A stretch of 64,000 bases of DNA from Apostichopus japonicus (GCF_037975245.1 NC_092572.1:9154501-9218500); one strand, 5' to 3'; positions 45,701 through 58,525 are shown, counted from the first letter of the stretch. Notes: a model not told the origin generated them from the sequence alone. Numbers and translations: made by a program.

Positions 45701-46777
45701 TTATCAGTCTGTTTAACCACTCTACAAAATATCAACATCAAAGTTGTGTGTTAAAGTCATTATTAAATGGTTTGTATGTGATATCCTACCGTTCCACTAG
45801 TAACCTTCTAGCTCAAAGCCGCTTACTGTCGATTTTAGCGTTCCACAAATCACGAAGAACTTTCCAGACCTTCATACAAAACTATAGTTTATATTTTAAC
45901 TGCTTTCACAACCCTGTTAAATTCTCATTCAACCCCAATTCCAACTCCGGCTCACATTTATTAACGTTCTTACCGTTTAACCATTACAAGTACACTTCTT
46001 ATACTGTCTCACAAGAAGCTAGAAAACACCATGAGATCTTCACGAGTCTTGTAACGTTATAGTAAGACATTGCTCTACAATGAAGTAATTTCACGTAATA
46101 CATAATTTAACGTAGTTTCTAAGAAGATTACATCGTGCGGTCTCTACAGATCCTACACAAGCTTATATTCCTTTCGTTAATTACAAGCAAACCCACATAT
46201 ATGAATATGCAACAACAACAACCCTTCCCCCTTCCAAAAAAAAAAAAAAAAATACAGTAAGGTGTGATGCGACTTCATTAACTTGATTGGTCTATTCATG
46301 TTTGAAAACCAAACCCATCAATCTTAAAAACATAAAAATTGAAATGTATTTTTCGGGGGAGTTGTGTTGAAGATCTAAAATGATTTTTTTCGACGACGAT
46401 AAAAATGAGGGCGCACTGAAAGAAAACAATATACTTTCCGCCGATGTGTTGAATAATGGTACGATGTCTGCCACGGCATACTAATAACAGTAATAAGAGC
46501 AGCCACTCTACAGAATCTCACCTATGGGCTTCTATTTGAGGAATCTACTTTAGATTGGCAATATTTCTCAGCAGTTTATCCATTTCCCCCCTTGCCGCAT
46601 GCTCCTTCTTTAGCAGACATAGTTTGTAACAAGGTTAGAAATTTAAAGATAAGTGTCTTTTATATATTTTCGTCGAAATGAACAATGAGAAAGTTCGAAA
46701 TCAATTTGAGTTGTGTTCTTGAATACTTAAAATGCAGAGTTGCCTTTGTAGTCTCTTGAAACCAGAATGTAAAACTG
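45701..46777. other. no gene supported
   Basis: A 104-codon open frame (45748-46062) is among the longer non-repeat frames in the window, but it lacks a recognisable domain, a good start context or splice sites. An A run lies at 46235-46250. Confidence 0.4.
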
Positions 46778-47167
46778 CAGTGGCGTAGGAAGGTACTTTT
46801 GAGTGGGGGGGGGGGCTGGAGACTGATGGCCGGCCTGGGGGAGGGGTCTAAGGGGAGGGGGTGTGCCCCTCCCCTTTGGAAATTTGTCGCATTTCCAGGT
46901 GGCCTCAGATGCAATTTGGTGCAATATAGCACACTTCAACCCACCCACTCCATTTTGTATATAATTTTGCATTTTCACCTGGCCTTAGATGCAATTTGGT
47001 GCTCCAAATGAGATTTTTTTTGGAAATGAAAAGGGATGATTCATTTGGAAATGAAAAAGGGGTTTTCTGACTTGCGAAGCGGGGGGCGGAATGATACTTC
47101 CGCCCCTCCATATTTTTCACTGGGGGCTGGCGCCCCCCCCCCCCAGCCCCCGGTTCCTACGCCCTTG
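46778..47167. mobile_element. hAT MITE with perfect 8-bp target duplication
   Basis: 390 bp. Left end CAGTGGCGTAGGAA, right end (other strand) CAAGGGCGTAGGAA. Flanks TAAAACTG (46770-46777) and TAAAACTG (47168-47175) are identical. Inside are G and C runs near the ends and a diverged internal 80-bp duplication (AGATGCAATTTGGTGC at about 46908 and 46988). Three overlapping open frames of 70-90 codons are Pro/Gly-rich artefacts of the G/C runs. Confidence 0.96.
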
Positions 47168-47805
47168 TAAAACTGTATTGAAGTTTGATGGATGGCTTAA
47201 TCGTAACAGTGTATGAGCCAATGTTTATCCTTGTAAGATATCATGAAAAAATGTTATGTTTATGTGAGTTCTGCAGATACTGTTGAACCTTTCATGAATT
47301 TTGACAATCACGAAAATCAATTATTTATTATCAAAATGATACCTTCTCATGGAAGGGGAGACTAGTCATATAAGTTTCCTTAGCAATGGTGGTCACACAA
47401 CGTTTTACATTTCAGCTAATTAACCTCAAATGACTTTGGCCTTTGCTAAATATCAAGGAGTCTGTTTTTACCTTCATGGTCCAACTCAGAATGGGTAACC
47501 TGACATATTTCCGTTCTTAAAATGTAATAATAAGATCCCTATCTAATATGGACAACCAATATGCCGAGTATAAGGGTTGGATATCGGATACACTCTTAGG
47601 GATATGGGGTTTACACAAAGGCAATACACACACACACATACCAAAACATATTCACAGAGCAGTATATATATGCTGCTTTGCATATGCATGCATGCTGTCA
47701 TAAATTCATACGTTTGTATTGTCATGGGATCTATACTATCACGAACTTATTGTATGCAATATATCGTTATACTTATTACTAGGGATAAGCTATGCCCCAT
47801 TATAT
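47168..47805. other. no feature recognised
   Basis: A short CA run at 47626-47640; otherwise nothing. Confidence 0.4.
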
Positions 47806-48064
47806 GTATGAATGTTTGTATGTATGTGTATACACTTGTTTGTATGTATTTTAGATCCTCGTGCAAGCAGGAACTCGCGAAGAAGCCTCAAAGCTTCAAG
47901 CTGACCGAAGTCAGTCTCTTAGATTCATATTTAACGTCCATGATTACGAAATGTCAATTGTCAACAACTCTGTAACTGGACGACATACATTAATCTTGGA
48001 GTGACTCGTACCGGGGACCTTATGATTGAAAGGCACCGGCGTTTACCACTGAGCTAACACTCCT
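47806..48064 (-). mobile_element. SINE family T, near full length
   Basis: Minus-strand copy. Tail of TATG repeats at the left (47806-47852), body with GCAGGAACTCGCGAAGAAG and GCTGACCGAAGTCAG, then the tRNA-like head with A box TAGCTCAGTGG (plus strand 48046-48056). Its B box is changed to GGTACGAGTCA. Head and tail match 14104-14348. Confidence 0.92.
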
Positions 48065-48343
48065 ATGCTGATTGTTAAAACAAAGAACCAATAGTTTATG
48101 CACTTCGTAGTTTTCATTCTTCCAAATATAAAGCGAAAACGTAAAAAAAAATCATCTGCTACATCTTCCCTTCTACGTATAGGATTATTTATAGATTAGT
48201 TGAAAAGTCTGTAGAAACTACATCAATAAACCCTTGTTGTTGAATTGTGATGTCCGAATTATAATCATGGATCAATCACATCATGCTTGATACTCTCAAC
48301 TATGGAAATACTATGTTCAACATTGGTGGGAAAATTCCATTAA

Positions 48344-48704
48344 AGGCATTGAAGACTCGCCCCAAACCGCGTGCCGCCCTGTGAAAAAAAAGTTAACTTT
48401 CCGTTGCTTGCAAGTGAAGTTTTTTTCTTATTGCTACAAAATGCAGACAGTAATGAAACGTGATACCTTGTTATTTTTTTTATCTAGACCTGAGATGTCC
48501 ATCGCTGCTATATGCACTGTGTTGTGGGTATTGACCCTACTGTAGCTGTATGTATTGACTGTACACTAGTGTCTAATTACCGACGGTAGCAAGCTGCGTG
48601 TGTATTTTCTGGGATCGATGGTGGTGTCTAACACTTCTGTTACACTTCAGTCGAAGCTACGTCAGATTAGCGGCATGAGACGTTTCTCGAGTATGCACAC
48701 CCTT
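48344..48704 (-). mobile_element. TTAA-flanked MITE, family A copy 2
   Basis: 361 bp between TTAA (48340-48343) and TTAA (48705-48708), in opposite orientation to the copies at 229 and 55662. Ends AGGCATTGAAGACTCGCC and, at the right, GCACACCCTT. The right end has lost the TGAAGACTCGC repeat by point changes (CGAGTATGCACAC). Confidence 0.92.
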
Positions 48705-48708
48705 TTAA

Positions 48709-49157
48709 TTAAATACAGGGGGCGGTCAACTGACGAGCTGTCCAAGATTACATCATAACTGAAATCTCTGTACAGAAAGGCCCTGTTTGGGCAGTCACAT
48801 GACGATAATAATGTTTTCCTAGAACAAATTTGGTTCACAACAATTGAAACGTTATCTCCACAACAACATTTCAGCAAATTTGGACAGAAGCTCTAAAAGG
48901 AGTAGCATTTTTTAAGTTTACATACAATGACCTCAAATGACCTCCAAAATTTTACAAACTATCATCGCATGTATGACAACTTAACCCACACAAACCTTTC
49001 CACGATTTTTTTTCAGCCACATGGCAGTCATTCAAACAAAGTGATAAAACGTGACAGAATTTCGGCAAAATCACACGGTAGCTTTATAACTCAGTTCAAA
49101 GCTTTCAGCTGAGCTTAAAAATCAGTAAAGGGCTATATCAACATCATGTGTGGTAGA
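48709..49157. other. no feature recognised
   Basis: A 71-codon reverse frame at 48662-48877 crosses the MITE edge and has no support. Confidence 0.4.
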
Positions 49158-49165
49158 TGGCCATC

Positions 49166-50184
49166 CAAGGGCGGCGGAATCACTTTTATTCTGGGGGGGC
49201 ACCAACGTCGAAGGGCACTTTGCAGAAATTCGATTGGACTGATGTAGCATTATATTTAGTTCCCTGTATAACTGTTATCTTATTTGCGTATACACATCAC
49301 TCCATCAACGCCCCCCCCCCCCACCCCCTCTAGGAAACAATGCATACTAGCACTGCAATATCCAATGTGCAAATTGGGAAACAAGGAACAAGTTTTCTTT
49401 CGAGACAAAATGAGGTGAAATCATTATAAAGTCCAAGTCCCTGCACACGTACGCGATCGATACATGCATGAAAGCAAATGAAATATGTCAAAATACGAAA
49501 GGATGGGGTAGGTTATGGGATATTAAAACTATACTCATTATTCATAGTAGGCTATAAATGGCTTCTGCTTATTACAAAGTCACAATGTAATATAGCAAGG
49601 CATTTTTGGAAATGCATTAGGATTTTTTTGGCAAATTGAATATGCATACTGGCACTCACCAGAATGTTAGAAGCCTTGTGGTACTAAACATAGGCGTAGG
49701 AGGCGGGGGGCTGCAGCCTCCCCCCCCCCACCAATTTTTTTTGGGTGAAAATTCGGGCAATATGCTGAGAATTATTCGGGCACCTACTGAAAGAAAAATA
49801 ATTTGCTATGTGTTTTTCAATGATATTATTATGATCATTATTATTGTAACGACTTTCCCTATAATTCTAACCAATATGGAAGTGTAATATCACGGCAAAT
49901 GATTGTATATTATTGGCATGCGATGTAATAACCACGCATGCCTATATGATATGCACATTAACATGTTGAACGCGCGCGGAAAAAAAAAAAAATCAAATTG
50001 GGCCCCTACGCCTATGGTAGTAAAAATTTAAAACTTCCCGAAATATTTCATTCGACGTGGGTTTTTCGCTTTGTAAACTCTTTTTTTATTTAGAATATTT
50101 TATGTAGAAAAAAGGCACATTTTTAACCTGAGAAAAAGTGGGGGGCACGTGCCCCCTGTGCCCCCCCGGGTTCCGCCGCCCTTG
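49166..50184. mobile_element. hAT-like element, 1019 bp, host of a nested element
   Basis: Ends CAAGGGCGGCGGAATCAC and, on the other strand, CAAGGGCGGCGGAACCCG (14 bp exact). Flanks TGGCCATC (49158-49165) and TGGCCATC (50185-50192) are a perfect 8-bp target duplication. A second element (49689-50016) sits inside, so the original length was about 683 bp. No transposase motif was found in the remaining sequence. Confidence 0.96.
49689..50016. mobile_element. nested hAT-like MITE, 328 bp
   Basis: Ends CATAGGCGTAGGAGG and, on the other strand, CATAGGCGTAGGGGCC (12 bp exact). Flanks GTACTAAA (49681-49688) and GTAGTAAA (50017-50024) match at 7 of 8. It landed inside the 49166-50184 element and is therefore younger. 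Confidence 0.92.
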
Positions 50185-50192
50185 TGGCCATC

Positions 50193-50510
50193 ATAGCTCC
50201 TATGAACTTTACCTTTATGATTTCAGAAAAGTGTATACGTCTTGAATAGTCAAGATTTCTTTAGGCTATGTCAAGTGATGCGATCTTGTGTTGAAGGGTG
50301 TCGAGTGGTGTCAAGTGGTGCCAGTGGTGCCAAGTGGTGCCAGTAATACACAATAGTTTCAATAACACCAAACGACAGTACATTAACGAGCTTCGTTGCA
50401 GGAATGCGAATGGAAAGAAAGCAACCGACTGGAACGAAATGTCTGCATGAATAATAAATAACGTACGAACACGTATGTGTGTGTGTGTGTATATATATAT
50501 ATTTACATAT
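50193..50510. other. no gene; short GTGGTGCCA repeat
   Basis: GTGTCAAGTGGTGCCAGTGG-type units (10-11 bp) at 50298-50343. A GTGTGT stretch at 50474-50490 leads into the ATG array. Confidence 0.5.
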
Positions 50511-50886
<376 letters not shown>

Positions 50887-51900
50887 TATTTATTTATTTA
50901 TTTTGAAAACGACGAAACTTATTGGCATTGTATGGTGGTCTGCCTGCCATTTGTCAGTTTTGTGAAGCCACTTGTAGGATCAAAAAATTGTGGGTGGAAC
51001 ATGTTTTTTGGCGTTCGTTTATTGTTTTGGTTGCATTTTTTAGGGTTCTGGGTACTCTGTCCGTTCGGATTTTTACAACATTATAATGAAAGTATATGTA
51101 CAACTCACAGGCTGCAAGGATTATTTCACGCAAATAAATAAACAAACAAATAAAAATGATGTATATGTTTGAAGCATTACTTAAGTCCAAATAACCCAAT
51201 ATTTTGTTCTCCAAATTTAAAAATTAACTACAGCTTATATAATAATGTTCTACAATTTTAATTTGTCGCCGATAGCTTTGTTATGTTATAGCGTTATCGA
51301 GATCTTACATTACTAGCAATAAATTAAGCACACCCGAACATTTCTGGGAGGTTTCATCTTTACATTATTTTTATTGAAAGTATAGAAACGTATACAAAAC
51401 ATGTGCATTATTGAAATGTGTCTTTAATATTGTGGTTACTTAACATAAATAGATTCATTTTCACAATACTTCTCTCTTATCATGCTACAGAGAACTAAAC
51501 TCTCCTCATCATGGAACTCTCTGTCAAATAATTCTTGCAGATGATTTTGTAGGTTACAATCTAGAGCACGATTTTCAGAAAGGACATCACACATGCATAA
51601 TCGCAAGAAAGTCGGTCGCTTCGAAAGTTCAAAGCAGTGAAAACACCTTTCGGCCTACTCTAAACAGCATTTTTTTAAATAATGAAAAGGCGCTCGTTTG
51701 TAAATACCCACGGCATTTATCTATAATTGGGATTCAATTAGCAAAACATGACAAATTAAAGCTTCGAGATATAAAGAGTAAGTTAAAAATTAAAACCTTC
51801 AGGCAAGTTTTTTATTGCTTGTGTTGATACGTTAAAGGTATGTTTTCAACCATAAATGAATATTTCATTGTATACTTGTGTACTAACTTTACACGTGTAT
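50887..51900. other. no feature recognised
   Basis: AT-rich; AAATAAATAAACAAACAAAT near 51133 is a minor simple repeat. Open frames of 69-86 codons have no support. Confidence 0.4.
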
Positions 51901-51908
51901 GATCTAAG

Positions 51909-52355
51909 GCAGGAGTTCTCTAGGATGCATGAACCCCCAGGGGGTGCGTGAGTCCATGCCAGGGGGTTCGTGAGACGTTTCTGAAAGTCAAAACAAGAGT
52001 ACTTTTTGTTGAACTAAAATCTGATATATCATATAATGTAGTAATGTACAAAAGTCGTACCTATCGACAAACTCTTTTCGCGTTCCATACGCATATGTTC
52101 CCATAGTAGTACCGTATCGTTCACGTGATAAATAATTGAATTTTGAAACAGACACAGGCCGCATGACTTTGGTGAAGTTGGTGTACGCATGACAGTACGT
52201 CGTGAAGATAATGAACTTGATCTTTTACGAAGCACTGTTATTATATGCGTATTATAGTATAATAATGACTCAGATCGTGTCTCGAAAAGTTGGGGTTTCG
52301 TGGACAACTCTGACATCCACTGGGGGTAAGTGGGGGGATAAAGTTAGGAATCCTT
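51909..52355 (+). mobile_element. hAT-like MITE with perfect 8-bp target duplication
   Basis: 447 bp. Left end GCAGGAGTTCTCTAGG, right end (other strand) AAGGATTCCTAACTT, imperfect inverted repeats. Flanks GATCTAAG (51901-51908) and GATCTAAG (52356-52363) are identical. Subterminal GAACCCCCAGGGGGTGCG and CCACTGGGGGTAAG pair further. A shorter relative in opposite orientation lies at 29907-30235. A 95-codon reverse frame inside it has no recognisable domain. Confidence 0.95.
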
Positions 52356-52363
52356 GATCTAAG

Positions 52364-54089
52364 GTAAAATGTCGAGAAGCGAAAATTCATCATTGCAAGT
52401 GGCTGTATTGCTTAGTTATAGCACACAGCCTATTGGTTAATTCTTTATGAGCAGCGCAATAATCAAACCAAAATGGGAAAGAGTGTAAGATATTCTGGTG
52501 TCAATGGGTGATGTTTACAATACGTTATCAATGTGTAAAGGACGAGCGGTTTTATAATCCATGCTTGGCTTGTCATGTTGTTTATGTATGACGGCTAGAA
52601 TTATATTTTTCTGACAGATTTATTAATTTATATTAAAAAAAAATGGATGAATCTCAATAATTAGATCGTGACTGAGAAGATGACGTCAGCATCATAAATT
52701 GTGGCAAATAAAGCATTCTGGACATTTAAATGGGATACTCCGTTGACTTTTTGTTCGTTCGGTTTTGTGTGTGGCATATTTAGTTTAAAAGACAACTCCT
52801 AGTATACATGCGGTACTTTACTATCGTGCTATAGAAAAAAAAACTCTTCTGAATTTATATTAATGTACCTGGCAACATTAGATTCAGTGATATGGTGTAT
52901 GTTAATTGATCTCAAAATTGCCTTTGTTTTTTTTTTCTTTATAATCAACTAATCATTTATCCACTGAGGAAAGTATTCTTACAAATAATTTACATATTAA
53001 TAAAATACTAACTGAAACGGAAATCGATAACTTAACAACATTGCCTAATGTTTCACAATCACAAAAGGTAAATCAAAAATAATACGAAAACATATGTTTT
53101 TGATTGTTTGAGAAAACGTCCGCTATGATGACGTCACAGGCTATCTATTATGATCCACTTGGTGGATTAACGCAGGGATTATCCGGTAAAAATATTTGAC
53201 ATGCAGAAATTCGAGTAAGCAACACAAAATATTGGAAATTGGATTTTCAACTCAAACTAACTGTTTTTCTTCCTTTTTCATTCGTTCGGGTTGTTTTTTT
53301 GTCACCCCTTCCCCCCATTTTTTCTTTTTAATTTAAGTGTTTATTATTAGAGAAGTCGAAAGAAAGATATAATTAGATCGTTCTTGTTTAAGGCGTAAGT
53401 TTAACTCCTCATGTCCCACTGACCTTGTCAAGTTGTTCAATCAGAAAGCGATCAAGTGTAACCAGTGGCCTTCGTTTTTAAGTTCTTTTTTCCCCTTTCT
53501 TCTTTGGGCAATCGTCAGGCTTTTGGCAGCTATAAAAAAATATGTCTTAATCCGAAATAAAAGGGGTAGCATTGCTTTTCGTTTTTTTTTTTAAATTTAT
53601 GGAAGACTAACGAAAATACCGAAATCAATTTTTCATGGCTAATTATTCGATGCTGATCAATATTTAAATACACACATAACAATGTATGTAGTTTCTTAAA
53701 TTGACAGACTGTGGCCATTAAAGAAAATACTATTTCAAACATAAAACTAAAAGTTTAAAAATGTTTAGGTTTTCATATCAGTTATTTATGAACTTGTGAA
53801 TCTTGCCTCTCTACTTGTTATTAGTGAGCACATGGTTCAGTTGAGAGAAACTCAGGGTTAACATTCTCTGTTCTGCGTTTTCATGTTTCATGTGTCTAAA
53901 CTTGTTGATGTTCATCTACGTTAAATGGATTTATAGAAATTGCGTACGATACTCTTTAGTTATGTTTACAAGAAATCTAAATAATTAATCTAAATTAATC
54001 TAAATAAATAAATAAATCTAAATCTAAATAATTAATAAATAATTAATGTAGGTTTTTTTCAAACTTCATTTGAGCGATAGATCCCTGAT
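52364..54089. other. no gene; two TGACGTCA sites, minor repeats
   Basis: TGACGTCA at 52681-52688 (followed by a segment resembling the CRE-module repeats: AAAGCATTCTGGACATTTAA) and at 53129-53136. A TCTAAATAAATAA-type repeat at 53975-54050. Confidence 0.45.
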
Positions 54090-54365
54090 AGATGAAATTC
54101 GACACCATTTGCCTATGAATTGTTCATGTCTTTTGTATACAAGTTCTTTGATGCCATATAATTCTTTATTCGGTCCTGTTGAGGCTTGGGTTACATCACC
54201 GGAACTGGCCTAATATTCTATATATTAGACTATTACTCCAGCTACTTTAATCGATGAGCCACGGACGTTTAAATGGTCATTTCTCAAGAACAAAAAAAGG
54301 TATTTAGAAAAACAACTGGATTGATAGTAGGCCTATGTATTTTAACGGCTCACAACATATCATAA
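54090..54365 (+). repeat. dispersed repeat, family F copy 2
   Basis: Lacks the left third. Shared landmarks: GACACCATTTGCC, TTTGATGCCATA, TATTAGACTATTACTCCAGC, CTTTAATCGATGAGCC, GTTTAAATGGTCATTTCTCA. Confidence 0.7.
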
Positions 54366-54608
54366 TTAAGCTGTCCAATTAAGTCATCGTTCGATAAATC
54401 ATTGATAATCATCAGATCTTGCCAGATATCGGAAAAAAGGCGCAAAAATTCTTCGCGAGAATGACTTTTCCAGGGACGGCATGTTGTCTGGTCATCTTAA
54501 ATAGCCTGTAGTTTTATATCACCCAATTACCTTAACTGTCATCGCCTATTCATTATTACCTGGTCACTCATCAGAAATGCCAGGATACCGGTACACATAC
54601 ACATAACG

Positions 54609-54803
54609 ATGAGACCAAGTTATAGATCAAACTCTTACATCACTACGTTTGCAACTATTTGGAATCGTAGAGAGTATGATCGAAGGATGACAGATTATAA
54701 ATATTTAAAATTTTGCGCAAAAAAAAGGGTTAGGTTTAACGATTTGCCAGAAACAAGCCCCCAAAAAAAGGGGGAAAAAAAAAGATGTGTTCGTGTATCT
54801 TGA
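54609..54803 (+). CDS. unsupported 64-codon ORF with an RVxF-like motif
   Basis: Starts MRPSYRSNSYITTF and contains WNRREYD, DYKYLKF and KKRVRFNDLPETSPQKK. KKRVRF fits the protein phosphatase 1 docking pattern (basic residues then RVxF). The end runs through A and G homopolymers, so the C-terminus is unreliable. No splice sites, no upstream signal and no known family. Probably chance, or part of a dead gene copy. Confidence 0.15.
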   Translation: MRPSYRSNSYITTFATIWNRREYDRRMTDYKYLKFCAKKRVRFNDLPETSPQKKGEKKRCVRVS

Positions 54804-55657
54804 AAATATATATTTATATGTTTATATATATGAGCTGAAACATTTCAACTGTTCCGTCAGACTGTTAATTCTAGTCTTTGTGCCATTCTTAAGGCTGAAT
54901 CAAATCGAAAGCTGCTTTAACTGTTTAAAGGAGCTTACAATCAATTGTCTTTCGATTCAACAATTCGTTGCGTGTTTTGTTTTTACAACAAATGGAACCA
55001 TGAATACCACTTTAAACTCACACTGGTCTTGTTCTGATCGTGTGTTTTGTCTCTTCTTCTGACACTTCATAGTAGTGGTGTGCCCCCCCCCCCCCCCCCA
55101 CCTCCAAACACTCCCATTGATTATGGCTTAATTTATCTACAAGAATCTCTATAAAGCATTTCATAACGACAGTATAAATAACAATTACCATGCATTGTAG
55201 TTAAATGACAGACTGAAATTTTTCTTTTACAAAATAATTGAATATTTTGAGAAAGAAGGAGAGTTAACATTATCATGGGATATTACTATAGAATTAAAGT
55301 CTGCATAAAAAATTTTTAAAAAATTTAAGAGTTTGTTTTCTTAATTTGTAATCTCAAGACCGGCTTAAAGTCTCAAAGTGTGTTAGCCAAATTTGAAGCT
55401 AGACCTTCCCAGCATACTGCCCTAAAAGCTTAGTGAAAATAACACCGTCCTATGCAATTTTCATATTAATAATCATTATTTTTATTGAGTTATCTGTCGT
55501 TAAACATTTTGAGCTGAATAAAATTCGCCAGATTTTTTTACGAGTCCGTAGATTCTACAAACTCCAATCAAAATTTGTAACCCCGCCCAACAGATTTTGC
55601 GCCAATCAAATCTCTCTGTTTTTGTTTACAACCGTTAGGCCTGTGTGCTAGCCTGTG
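54804..55657. other. no gene supported; C run
   Basis: A 17-base C run at 55083-55099. Open frames of 72-91 codons have no support. Confidence 0.4.
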
Positions 55658-55661
55658 TTAA

Positions 55662-56025
55662 AGTGTGTGAAGACTCGCGCAAAAAGAAACGTCTAATGCC
55701 GGTAATTTGACCTAGTTTCGAATGAGGTGTAACAGAAGTGTTGAACACCACCGTCAATCCCAGAAAATACACACACAGATTGCCACCGTTGGTAATTAGA
55801 CACTAGTGTACAGTCAGTACATACAGCTGTGGTCAATACCCACAACACAGTATACAAACGATACAGCGATGGACATCTTAGGTCCAGCTAAAGATAACAA
55901 TTAAGGTATCACGTTTCATTACTGTCTGCATTTTGTAGTGACACGAACAAAACGTCACTTGCAAGCAACAGAAAGTTAACTTTTTCAGATGGCCGCACGT
56001 GGTTTGGGGCGAGTCTTCAATGCCT
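55662..56025 (+). mobile_element. TTAA-flanked MITE, family A copy 3
   Basis: 364 bp between TTAA (55658-55661) and TTAA (56026-56029). Best-preserved ends: AGTGTGTGAAGACTCGC and, on the other strand, AGGCATTGAAGACTCGC, with the inner 11 bp identical. Closely aligned to copy 1 at 229. Confidence 0.94.
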
Positions 56026-56029
56026 TTAA

Positions 56030-57188
56030 AGCAGACAATGTTTGTATTTGGCTTGCTTTAACAATGGACAATTTCTCGTCATACTCTTCACAATAAGATA
56101 ATTGAATAGTATATATCTATCGATCTTACCGACGGAGCTTGCGAAATTATGTCATTTCTTTCCATTGCAAGGAACAGACAGATGTTTTCAGACGTTTCTT
56201 CCGTGAAATTGGGTAAAAAAAGTGGACGATACGAGTATATATAGGTTACATTTGTGTAATGAACACATGCTGATATAGACGGTCGTAGTGATTTTACTGT
56301 AAATCGTTTGCGCCATAGGGGCAACAGAAAATAAATTTCTTTCTTTCGATTGCGACAGCTTTTCTCCATTTAACCCACCTGGTCAGAGTGCATTTAGAAT
56401 AAGAAACATTGAATCTGCTTCGGAAGTTTGTTTATTCCTAAATTCATCAGCAAACACTGTATTGAGACTTTAAAAAACCAATTTACAATTGTAAAGAAAA
56501 CAACCTCACTCACTACTTTTTTTTTCCATTAGGTAAGGCTCCGTACATCATTACCTATATGATATATCTGTTCAAAGCTATGTGAAGCATTTCCATTAGT
56601 TACTCAAACAATTTTAATGGACTCTGGGTATATTAAAGTTACTGACCATATCGCATAGATTATTTCTGTGCTGTTTCAATAAAGCGATAACTCACCAGAT
56701 GGAATCTGTTCATTACTGCGGCGAGAGCGATATTTCGCACAACCGGTACTAACGATATCACTGAAGAAAACATTGCAACGGCACACTAAGCTATGTCGTT
56801 TATGTAACATGCATACAGTGGGCGTAAGAGGGTAGGTATAGTAAAAGGAATGATAAACTCTTACGCCCTTCTGGGAACCGGGGACTGTGAAAGGAAATAA
56901 ATCCCTGGTGGTGGTCTGGGTATGGAAGGAGGGGGGGGGGGTGGGGGAGGAATAAGCCCTGAAACCGCAGCAATTTGAGATATTTGTTGAATCTCCTTGA
57001 AAGTCATCTCACATCTTGTTCCTTTTGTTTAATTTTTCTCTTACCAATTTATTTACCAACCTCTCCTGAATGACATGAGAATATTTGGCAGAGTCAGAAC
57101 CTCCTGGAATATGAAAAGTTTTTAATTTTTATAATTTAATAATTTATTTCTCCTTTAAAATTATCCAACTACATTACTCTAAGTATAA
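56030..57188. other. no gene; one short inverted repeat
   Basis: GGGCGTAAGAG (about 56819) and CTCTTACGCCC (about 56857) form a short stem around 27 bp, perhaps a relic of a GGCGTAAG-ended element. A G run lies at 56930-56950. Confidence 0.4.
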
Positions 57189-57361
57189 AATGAATGAATG
57201 AATGAATGAATGCATGAATGAATGAATGCATGAATGTATGAATGAATGCATGAATGCATGAATGAATGCATGAATGAATGCATGAATGAATGAATGAATG
57301 AATGAATGAATGAATGAATGAATGAATGAATGAATGAATGAATGAATGAATGAATGAATGA
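57189..57361. repeat. (AATG)n microsatellite with AATGC variants
   Basis: About 43 tetranucleotide units. The left half is mixed with TGCA-containing variants in a semi-regular pattern; the right half (57285-57361) is pure. Confidence 0.97.
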
Positions 57362-58520
57362 ATACGATTATAAGTAGCTATGTATAGTGAAACCGCCGAA
57401 ATTTTTCTCCTTGGCTAAATTTTAGCATGAAGGCTGAAAAAAGTTATGAGGTAATTATATTCAACCTAGGTTATAAACCCATGTAAAATAGAAAGGAAAT
57501 CAGTTCCATCTTCCCATATTCTCTGTAGATATCGTCAATCTACCTCACACCTATTACACGTCGTGTGGTGTATAGACTCTACTATGAAGAGTAGGATAGT
57601 ATTTCGCTGTCGATCGATTCACTTTCATTACAATCCGTCAAAAATGACGAAATACTAGAAATAAAAAAAAAAGAGAATCTGAGCAAAAGAACAAGAAGAA
57701 AAAGGAGATGACTATATTACCATTGATCAAAATGACAGTTGTTTTTGTATATACACTGCCGGCCACATCATCATCAACATGTCAAAATGTCAACTACATG
57801 GTTCAAGTTACTTTCCTCATGAGAAAAATAATCTATTTTTACCTATAAATGGCTTCAAAAAGGAGATATGTCGTGTTAGACAGAAATTTCACACAATTTG
57901 CATAGACTCCAAAAACGAGTTGTCTAAGATTATGTGTTCCCCATTAAACTGTATGCAAGAAGCAACTAAATATAAATAAATGGTGCATTTAAAAAACTGC
58001 AAACAAATTTGCCTGAAGTTGATTTATATGTATACCACACCTATTGTGTACAATTGGAACGTGAACAGATCTTAAAATCAAATTTGATCAAATTTTTCCT
58101 TCATTCAGTACTAACACCACCATCACCATCACCAACCCAGACCCCTTCACCACCTTCTCCCCGACGACACAAAGTAACAAAATGAACCAACTTGAAGTAC
58201 AATATTGTGTGAAGTGAAAGAACTGTGTCTTAGCCTAACATGTATTAGGTCCGCAAGAGTATAGGACTCATATCCTACCGTACGTTCGTGTACTTGTATT
58301 AACCCTCGTGGACTTGTACTTCAATATACTAGAGACATATATTTTTTTGTCATTAATCTACACTGTTGCAAGATTAATGTAATCAAATATTATAATTTAG
58401 ACGGTCTATACTTGTACTCGAAAATCGTGCGAAGGGGTTTTTATATTTGTATCCATGCTGTTGTCGTGTACTAGTTCTGGTCTTAGCAAGAAGTAGCTAT
58501 TTCTATTTTGGATAAGTACC
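57362..58520. other. no gene; GTACTC-type motifs at 58.25-58.48 kb
   Basis: TGTACTTGTA, TTGTACTTC, TTGTACTCG and GTGTACTAG occur within 230 bp, as in the 37-kb patch. A 66-codon frame (57779-57979) has no support. Confidence 0.4.
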
Positions 58521-58525
58521 ATTAA

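Noticed and set aside
45748-46062. 104-codon plus-strand frame
   Set aside because: Composition looks random and no family or gene signal supports it.
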